From Actinomycetes bacterium (GTDB taxonomy: Bacteria; Actinomycetota; Actinomycetes; S36-B12; UBA5976): 5,077 nucleotides of DNA. Each line of letters starts with the position of its first letter. Position 1 is the stretch's first letter. The notes beneath the pieces are model-generated. The model did not search any database. It was not told where the DNA came from and saw nothing but the letters and a program-made list of their open reading frames with translations. The position numbers and the translations under genes were made by a program. Below, one piece after another: positions 1 through 5,077 of the stretch. The stretch is taken from the NCBI GenBank assembly GCA_021784375.1, contig JAJXSV010000190.1, forward strand, positions 1 to 5,077, in the 5' to 3' direction.

Positions 1-1237
1 GCAGGTGCGAAACGTCGATGCACTCGATGCGCAGCGGCGCCTCCTGCAATTCCAGCGCCTCCTGCAACTCGGCGAGGGCGCGACTGCGCGAAGTGAGATC
101 GGTGGCACGGGAGAGTTTGGCCCGCACCAGGGACTGCTCGGCATTCCGTTGCACGGTGTCCATGAGCATGCGTTTGTCACCGCGCTGGGGGACGCGCACC
201 TCAACCGCGGTACCGCGCCGATCGGTCAACCACTGTTCGAGCGCCCTGCATTCCGGAGGTTCTGCGGGCACCAGCACCAGTTTCGGTACGTACTCCCCCG
301 ATTCGCCGCCGTACACACGTTCGCAGATCTGCGCAATGAGTTCCTCAGTGGTGGATTCCAAGGGACGTTCCAGCACGAACCCGCGCTGCCCGCGAATGCG
401 ACCCTGCCGCACATGGAAGAGCTGCACGGCGGCCTGCAATTCATCCTCCGCCAGCCCGATGAGGTCGGCATCCACGTGCTCCTCCAGCACCACCGCATGC
501 TTGCCCAGCACGCTGTCGAGCGCCGCCAGATCGTCACGGAGGCGGGCAGCGAGTTCGTACTGCTCGTTTCGGGCCGCCGTCTGCATGTCCTCGCGGAGCC
601 GGCGCAGGGTGCCGGAGGTGTTGCCATCGAGGAAGGCGGCCAGGTCGAGGGCGATGGCGCGGTGCGCGTCGGCATCGATGCGCCCCACGCAGGGCGCGCT
701 GCACTTCTCGATGTATCCCAGCAGGCAGGGGCGGTCGCTGAGCTGCGCGCGGCGGAAGACCGCGGCATTGCAGGTGCGAACCGGGAACACGCGCAGCAGC
801 AGGTCGAGGCTCTCGCGAATGGCCCAGGCCTGCACATAGGGGCCGAAATAGCGGATGCCCTTACGGCGCTCACCGCGCAACACCTGGGCGCGCGGGAACT
901 CCTCATTCATGGTGATGGCCAACCACGGATAGGACTTGTCGTCGCGGAAGCGCACGTTGTAGCGGGGATCGAACTCCTGGATCCACTGCCACTCCAGCTG
1001 CAGCGCCTCGACTTCAGTCTGCACCACCACCCAGTCCACGGAACTGGCGGTGTTGACCATCGCGAAGGTGCGCGGGTGGAGCTGTGCCGGGTCCTGGAAG
1101 TAGGAGGTGAGCCGCGACCGCAGGCTGCGCGCCTTGCCCACGTACACCACGGTCCCCCGCGCATCCCGGAAGCGGTACACACCCGGTTGGTCCGGGATGT
1201 CACCCGTGCGCGGACGGTAGGTGGTGGGGTCGGCCAT
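1..1237 (-). CDS. uvrC: UvrABC excinuclease subunit C, 3' end cut by window edge
   Basis: UvrC is the cytoplasmic nuclease of nucleotide excision repair. It binds the UvrB-DNA complex and cuts 3' and then 5' of the lesion. The 412 codons present cover an N-terminal GIY-YIG nuclease domain (about residues 14-95). In it G19-V20-Y21, Y32-V33-G34-K35, R42 and E77 match the family's catalytic positions (alignment is mine, by eye). Four cysteines, C156, C171, C179 and C183, match the cluster that ligates an Fe-S centre in E. coli UvrC. A UVR domain (about 206-241) for UvrB contact follows. The sequence ends in IECIDVSHL, where D408 is the likely first acidic residue of the RNase H-like 5' nuclease. 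The rest of that domain and the HhH region are missing only because of the window edge (family usually 600-700 aa). The ATG giving MADPTTYRP fits the usual actinobacterial start and lies 2 nt after the uvrA stop. Identification is very secure. Confidence 0.97.
   Translation of the reverse strand, partial: MADPTTYRPRTGDIPDQPGVYRFRDARGTVVYVGKARSLRSRLTSYFQDPAQLHPRTFAMVNTASSVDWVVVQTEVEALQLEWQWIQEFDPRYNVRFRDDKSYPWLAITMNEEFPRAQVLRGERRKGIRYFGPYVQAWAIRESLDLLLRVFPVRTCNAAVFRRAQLSDRPCLLGYIEKCSAPCVGRIDADAHRAIALDLAAFLDGNTSGTLRRLREDMQTAARNEQYELAARLRDDLAALDSVLGKHAVVLEEHVDADLIGLAEDELQAAVQLFHVRQGRIRGQRGFVLERPLESTTEELIAQICERVYGGESGEYVPKLVLVPAEPPECRALEQWLTDRRGTAVEVRVPQRGDKRMLMDTVQRNAEQSLVRAKLSRATDLTSRSRALAELQEALELQEAPLRIECIDVSHL
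37..67 (-). repeat. Short 13-bp direct repeat within uvrC
   Basis: The plus-strand sequence GCGCCTCCTGCAA occurs at 37-49 and again at 55-67, a period of 18 bases or six codons. In UvrC it encodes ELQEAL followed by ELQEAP, just ahead of the RNase H-like domain. It is in frame and fits a helical linker, so it is probably a local codon-level duplication or chance similarity with no separate function. Confidence 0.5.
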
Positions 1238-1242
1238 GGCTA
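1235..1242 (-). other. uvrA stop / uvrC start junction, probable translational coupling
   Basis: Read on the minus strand the junction is TAGCCATG: the uvrA stop, two bases, then the uvrC ATG. The roughly 20 bases before the ATG, inside the uvrA C-terminal codons, hold no convincing Shine-Dalgarno motif. The uvrC start therefore probably depends on ribosomes terminating at uvrA (inference). There is no room for a terminator between the genes, so they must share a transcript unless a promoter lies inside uvrA. Confidence 0.6.
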
Positions 1243-4080
1243 TGCCAGCAGTGGCTTCAGGAATCGGCCGGTGTGGCTCACGGGCGATTGTGCAACGGCT
1301 TCCGGGGTGCCCGTTGCGATCACGGCGCCACCTCCTGCGCCGCCTTCCGGGCCCATGTCGATCACCCAGTCAGCGCTCTTGATGACGTCGAGGTTGTGTT
1401 CGATGACGATCACCGTGTTGCCCTTGTCTACGAGCGACTGCAGCACCAGCAGCAATTTGCGGATGTCCTCGAAATGCAGCCCGGTGGTGGGTTCGTCGAG
1501 CACGTAGACGGTACGACCGGTGGATCGCTTCTGCAGCTCGGCAGCCAGTTTCACGCGCTGGGCCTCGCCACCGGAGAGTGTGGTGGCCGGCTGCCCCAGA
1601 CGCACGTAGCCCAACCCCACATCCACGAGTGTCTGCAGATGGCGGGCGATGCCGCTGATGGGAGCGAAGAACTCCAGGGCCTCGGCGATGGGCATGTCGA
1701 GCACCTGGGAGATGGTTTTGCCCTTGTAATGCACTTCCAGGGTCTCTCGGTTGTAGCGCGCACCGTGGCAGACCTCGCAGGGAACATACACATCGGGGAG
1801 GAAATTCATCTCGATGCGAATGGTGCCGTCACCGGAGCAGGATTCGCAGCGCCCGCCCTTCACGTTGAAGGAGAAGCGGCCTTGCTGATAGCCGCGGATC
1901 TTGGCTTCCGCAGTCTCGGCGAAGAGTTTGCGCACGTGGTCGAAGACCCCGGTGTAGGTGGCTGGATTGGAACGGGGGGTGCGGCCGATAGGGCTCTGAT
2001 CGACATGCACCACCTTGTCGAGTTGTTCCATGCCCTTGATGCGCTTGTGGCGTGCCGGCACCGAGTGGGCCCCGTTCAGTTCGCGTGCCAATGCGGCGTA
2101 CAGCACATCGTTGACCAGTGTTGACTTGCCTGAACCACTGACACCGGTGACTGCTGTGAAGACACCGAGCGGAAAGTCGACGTCGACGTGCTTGAGATTG
2201 TGCTCCGCCGCTCCCTCGACGCGCAGCGTGCGCTTGGGATTGACTGGGCGTCGCGCCAGCGGGAGCGTCAGCGAAAGCGCACCGGACATGTATTGACCGG
2301 TGAGACTCCGAGGGTTGGAAATGAGATCCTCATAGGTGCCCGACACCACGACCTCGCCGCCGTGTTCACCAGCACCGGGCCCGATGTCGACGATCCAGTC
2401 CGCTGTGCGGATGGTGTCCTCATCGTGCTCGACAACGATCAGCGTGTTGCCGAGATCGCGCAACCGGATGAGCGTCTCGATGAGACGATGATTGTCACGT
2501 TGGTGCAGGCCGATGCTGGGCTCGTCCAGCACGTACAGCACTCCGGTGAGGCCCGACCCGATCTGCGTCGCAAGCCGAATGCGTTGCGCCTCACCACCGG
2601 CCAACGTGCCTGCCGCACGATCAAGGCTGAGGTAGTCCAGACCCACTGCGATCAGGAAGGCCAACCGTTCGTTGACCTCCTTGAGCAGACGCTCGGCGAT
2701 GACCTTTTCCCGCTTGGAGAGCTTGAGTCTGCCGAGGAAGCCGGCGCAATCAGCGATGGACATGGCCGAGACGTCGGCGATCGACTTGCCACCCAGCTTC
2801 ACCGACAGGATCAGTGGCTTGAGCCGACGGCCCTCACAGGCGGAGCAGGGCACGATCCGCATGAAGCTTTCGTAACGCTCGCGCCCGGTGTCGGACTCCG
2901 ATTCCTTGTGTTTGCGCTCCACGAAGGGCAGCACGCCCTCGAAGCCGGAACTGTAGGCGCGCATGCGACCGAAGCGATTGCGGTAGCGCACATGCACTTC
3001 ATGCTCGTGGCCGTTCAGGATGGCGTTGCGGACCTTCACCGGCAACTTCTTCCAGGGGGTGGCCAGATCGAAGCCGAGTTCGTCCGCCAGCCCCTGCAAC
3101 AGGCGCTGGAAGTACTCATAGACATGGCCGCCGGACCACGGAGCGATGGCTCCTTCGGCGATTGTGGCCTCGTCATCGGGAATGACCAGCTCGGGATCCA
3201 CTTCCAGCTGGGTCCCCAGACCCGTGCATTCGGGGCAGGCACCGAACGGGGAATTGAAGGAGAAGGAACGCGGCTCCAGCGCTTCGAAGGAGAGGCTGTC
3301 CCGCGGACAGGCCAGGTGCTCGGAGAGGATGCGCTCGCGCTGGGGATCGTCCTCGGGCAGGTCGACGAACTCCAGCACCAGGTTGCCACCGCCCAGGCCC
3401 AGTGCGGTCTCGATGGAGTCGTTGATGCGTTTGCGGGACGAGGACTTCACCGTGAGTCGGTCAACCACCACCTCGATGGTGTGCTTCTCCTGCTTCTTCA
3501 GGACGGGCACTTCGGCAATGGCGTACACGATGCCGTCCACGCGTACGCGCGCGTATCCCTGCACGCCCAACGCCCGGATCAGATCGACGTACTCGCCCTT
3601 GCGCTCGCGAATCACGGGCGCCAGCACCTGGAAGCGGGTGCCTTCCTCGATTTCGAGGATCTGGTCGACAATCTGCTCGGCACTCTGCTTGCTGATGGGG
3701 TCGCCACAGATCGGGCAATGCGGTTGGCCGATACGCGAATAGAGCAGTCGCAGGTAGTCATGCACTTCCGTGATGGTGCCAACCGTGGAGCGCGGATTGC
3801 GGGAGGTCGCTTTCTGGTCGATCGAGACCGCCGGCGAGAGGCCCTCGATGAAATCGACGTCGGGCTTGTCCATCTGCCCCAGGAACTGCCGCGCGTACAC
3901 GCTCAAGGACTCCACGTAGCGCCGCTGGCCCTCGGCGAAGATGGTGTCGAAGGCCAGGCTCGACTTGCCGGAGCCGGAAAGGCCGGTGAACACGACGAGG
4001 GAGTTGCGCGGAATGCTCAGGGAGACATTCTTGAGGTTGTGCTCGCGTGCACCTCGAACGACGACGTGTGAATGTTCCAA
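1240..4080 (-). CDS. uvrA: UvrABC excinuclease subunit A, ATPase and damage sensor
   Basis: UvrA dimers scan DNA for helix-distorting lesions and hand them to UvrB, using two ABC-type ATPase modules. At 946 aa it is full length (E. coli 940). Visible features: Walker [10 protein letters not shown] (33-40); CxxC pairs at 122/125 and 412/415; zinc site I with C258, C282 and C285; ABC signature I reading LAGGE (493-497); Walker [15 protein letters not shown] (about 514-526); Walker [12 protein letters not shown] (646-654); a zinc finger C745-x2-C748-x19-C768-x2-C771 in the second signature region; signature II LSGGE (835-839); Walker [15 protein letters not shown] (858-869); and the typical end [11 protein letters not shown]. 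The start is TTG: an in-frame TAG (the terC stop) lies two codons upstream, and no ATG or GTG occurs before the conserved [13 protein letters not shown] block. A GGAG motif 9 nt upstream supports it. Two oddities: Asp261 stands where many UvrAs have the second zinc Cys, and signature I has Ala for Ser. Confidence 0.98.
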   Translation of the reverse strand: MEHSHVVVRGAREHNLKNVSLSIPRNSLVVFTGLSGSGKSSLAFDTIFAEGQRRYVESLSVYARQFLGQMDKPDVDFIEGLSPAVSIDQKATSRNPRSTVGTITEVHDYLRLLYSRIGQPHCPICGDPISKQSAEQIVDQILEIEEGTRFQVLAPVIRERKGEYVDLIRALGVQGYARVRVDGIVYAIAEVPVLKKQEKHTIEVVVDRLTVKSSSRKRINDSIETALGLGGGNLVLEFVDLPEDDPQRERILSEHLACPRDSLSFEALEPRSFSFNSPFGACPECTGLGTQLEVDPELVIPDDEATIAEGAIAPWSGGHVYEYFQRLLQGLADELGFDLATPWKKLPVKVRNAILNGHEHEVHVRYRNRFGRMRAYSSGFEGVLPFVERKHKESESDTGRERYESFMRIVPCSACEGRRLKPLILSVKLGGKSIADVSAMSIADCAGFLGRLKLSKREKVIAERLLKEVNERLAFLIAVGLDYLSLDRAAGTLAGGEAQRIRLATQIGSGLTGVLYVLDEPSIGLHQRDNHRLIETLIRLRDLGNTLIVVEHDEDTIRTADWIVDIGPGAGEHGGEVVVSGTYEDLISNPRSLTGQYMSGALSLTLPLARRPVNPKRTLRVEGAAEHNLKHVDVDFPLGVFTAVTGVSGSGKSTLVNDVLYAALARELNGAHSVPARHKRIKGMEQLDKVVHVDQSPIGRTPRSNPATYTGVFDHVRKLFAETAEAKIRGYQQGRFSFNVKGGRCESCSGDGTIRIEMNFLPDVYVPCEVCHGARYNRETLEVHYKGKTISQVLDMPIAEALEFFAPISGIARHLQTLVDVGLGYVRLGQPATTLSGGEAQRVKLAAELQKRSTGRTVYVLDEPTTGLHFEDIRKLLLVLQSLVDKGNTVIVIEHNLDVIKSADWVIDMGPEGGAGGGAVIATGTPEAVAQSPVSHTGRFLKPLLA

Positions 4081-4083
4081 GAC

Positions 4084-5064
4084 CTACGGCTCCGTTCCGC
4101 TGATGACCACATCGCCGCCACCGACACGACGGCGTCGAGCGTCAACGCCGAGCGAGAGTACAGCGGTGACGAGCAGTACCGAGCCGATGACGAGCAGCGA
4201 GGCACCGGTGGAGATCACGGGCGCGGAGTGCCACCACAATTCGTGTACCGCGTGCAGCATGAGCTTGACGCCGATGAAGGCGAGCACCACCGCCAGGCCG
4301 CGCGCCAGGAAGATCAGCCGGTCGAGCAGTCCCTGGACCAGGAAGAAGAGTTGCCGCAGTCCCATGAGCGCGAAGGCATTGGAGGCCAGGACCAGGAAGC
4401 CCTCGTGTGTGAGACCGAGGATGGCCGGGATGGAGTCCAGCGCGAAGAGCAGATCGGTGGTGCCGATAGCCACCATCACCAATGCCAGTGGCGTGAGGTG
4501 TCGCACGTTCTCCAGATGAATGGTCAGGCGATGCCCGGCGTAGTCCTCGGTCACGGGAACCACCCGTCGCACCCAGCGGATGAGCCGGCTTTCGGCCTGT
4601 TCTGCCGGTTCCTCCTCTCTGGCCACCTGCCAGGCCGTCCAGATGAGGAAGGCACCGAATACGAGGAAACTGCCGACGAAGCGGTTGATCAGTGTGGTAC
4701 CCGCGGCGATCATGATGGCGCGAAGGAACAGCGCTATGGCAATGCCGAGGAGCAAGGCCCGGTGCCAGGTCTGCTTGGGCACGTTGAACGAGGTGAGGAT
4801 GACCAGGAAGACGAAGAGGTTGTCGATGCTGAGGCTGTACTCGGTGACGTACCCGGCTACGAACTGTGCGGCGAATTCACTCCCCCACTGCAGGTAGATC
4901 CAGACGCCGAAAAGGGCGGCGATGGAGATGTAGAAGAGGATCCACTTCGCTGCCCGAGCCACCGTGAACTCGCTCTTCTGTCGATCGGCGAGCAGGAAGT
5001 CGAAAACGAACATGCCGGTGATGATGGCAACCAGCAGGCCCCACTGAGCGTCCGTCACATTCAT
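4084..5064 (-). CDS. TerC-family integral membrane metal transporter
   Basis: This 326-aa protein belongs to the TerC family (Pfam TerC; relatives include E. coli Alx and Bacillus MeeF/MeeY, linked to manganese export and metalation of secreted enzymes). It should sit in the cytoplasmic membrane. By eye about nine hydrophobic segments are seen, near residues 8-25, 40-58, 67-92, 101-120, 128-148, 190-210, 223-243, 252-270 and 286-306. A charged loop (about 149-186) splits the two halves. The family motifs are EYSLSIDN (75-82) and TDLLFALDSIPA (203-214); their acidic residues E75, D81, D204 and D210 lie in the membrane and probably contact the metal. The tail is short, Arg-rich (310-313) and hydrophilic. 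The ATG has an AGGCGG motif 7 nt upstream. The gene leads directly into uvrA with a 3-nt gap. Despite the historic name, tellurite resistance is not implied, and the metal transported cannot be read from the sequence. Family call is secure; substrate is inferred. Confidence 0.95.
   Translation of the reverse strand: MNVTDAQWGLLVAIITGMFVFDFLLADRQKSEFTVARAAKWILFYISIAALFGVWIYLQWGSEFAAQFVAGYVTEYSLSIDNLFVFLVILTSFNVPKQTWHRALLLGIAIALFLRAIMIAAGTTLINRFVGSFLVFGAFLIWTAWQVAREEEPAEQAESRLIRWVRRVVPVTEDYAGHRLTIHLENVRHLTPLALVMVAIGTTDLLFALDSIPAILGLTHEGFLVLASNAFALMGLRQLFFLVQGLLDRLIFLARGLAVVLAFIGVKLMLHAVHELWWHSAPVISTGASLLVIGSVLLVTAVLSLGVDARRRRVGGGDVVISGTEP
4090..4093 (-). promoter_or_regulatory. Ribosome binding site that supports the TTG start of uvrA
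   Basis: A GGAG motif on the minus strand lies within the last codons of terC, 9 nt before the TTG at 4080. It is the only Shine-Dalgarno-like element near the junction. Together with the lack of another start codon between the terC stop and the conserved UvrA N-terminus, it decides the TTG. Because it overlaps terC, ribosomes finishing terC would be positioned to restart on uvrA. Confidence 0.65.
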
Positions 5065-5071
5065 TTGGTAG

Positions 5072-5077
5072 CCGCCT
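5072..5077 (-). promoter_or_regulatory. Ribosome binding site of terC
   Basis: On the minus strand the bases read AGGCGG, followed by a 7-nt spacer to the ATG of terC. This is one mismatch from the AGGAGG consensus at good spacing and supports that ATG. The motif touches the window edge, so anything further upstream, such as a yybP-ykoY manganese riboswitch or a promoter, cannot be seen. Confidence 0.6.

Noticed and set aside
226..906. A 226-codon minus-strand open frame inside uvrC, in another frame.
   Set aside because: It overlaps the true UvrC frame, which shows the GIY-YIG, cysteine and UVR motifs. The alternative translation is dominated by Ser, Arg, Pro and Ala, typical of an out-of-frame GC-rich reading.
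1240..1240. Possible frameshift or broken gene, since UvrC is not a closed open frame in this window.
   Set aside because: I translated the minus strand codon by codon from 1237 to 2 and found no stop or frame break. The gene is incomplete only because the window ends.
5..1507. A 500-codon open frame on the plus strand opposite uvrC and the end of uvrA.
   Set aside because: Same artefact: it runs across two well-identified genes on the opposite strand, has biased composition, and shows no motif or credible ribosome binding site.
2188..4071. A 627-codon open frame on the plus strand opposite uvrA.
   Set aside because: It lies wholly antisense to a clear, conserved uvrA. Its translation is rich in His, Gly, Asp and Ala with no recognisable domain, as expected when a GC-rich gene is read on its other strand.
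3941..4519. A 192-codon plus-strand open frame spanning the terC-uvrA junction.
   Set aside because: It is antisense to both conserved genes, rich in Ser, Thr and Arg, and resembles no protein family I know.
4060..5077. A LexA/SOS box (GAAC-N4-GTTC) or manganese riboswitch controlling the operon.
   Set aside because: No such palindrome was found by eye around the gene starts, and only 13 bases upstream of terC are present, too few to hold a riboswitch or promoter.

Overview
The window reads as an ordinary chromosomal DNA-repair locus from a high-GC bacterium, most likely an actinobacterium. The evidence is the strongly G/C-biased third codon positions, protein sequences that look actinobacterial (for example the MADPTTYRP start of UvrC), and the gene order terC-uvrA-uvrC. 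A finer taxonomic placement cannot be supported from this sequence.

All genes lie on the minus strand and the window is almost entirely coding, with no gene-free stretch longer than a few bases. In the direction of transcription (high to low coordinates): terC (5064..4084) encodes a complete TerC-family integral membrane metal transporter. It is followed after three bases by uvrA (4080..1240), a complete 946-residue UvrA ATPase that starts at TTG. After two bases comes uvrC (1237..1), whose first 412 codons are present before the window edge cuts it just inside the C-terminal nuclease domain. The 3-nt and 2-nt gaps indicate one polycistronic mRNA with translational coupling.

UvrA and UvrC are two of the three core nucleotide-excision-repair proteins. 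UvrA finds bulky lesions and loads UvrB; UvrC then cuts on both sides. UvrB is absent here; in many actinobacteria it lies just upstream of terC, which would be beyond position 5077 (inference). TerC proteins are tied to manganese or other metal handling, so its place inside a repair operon is the least explained part of the layout, although the arrangement is recurrent in actinobacteria.

I found no mobile element, CRISPR array, RNA gene, terminator or novel system. The points worth a second look are small: a non-standard zinc-ligand position in UvrA, an Ala in its first ABC signature, the TTG start in the same frame as terC one codon after its stop, and a uvrC start with no clear ribosome binding site.
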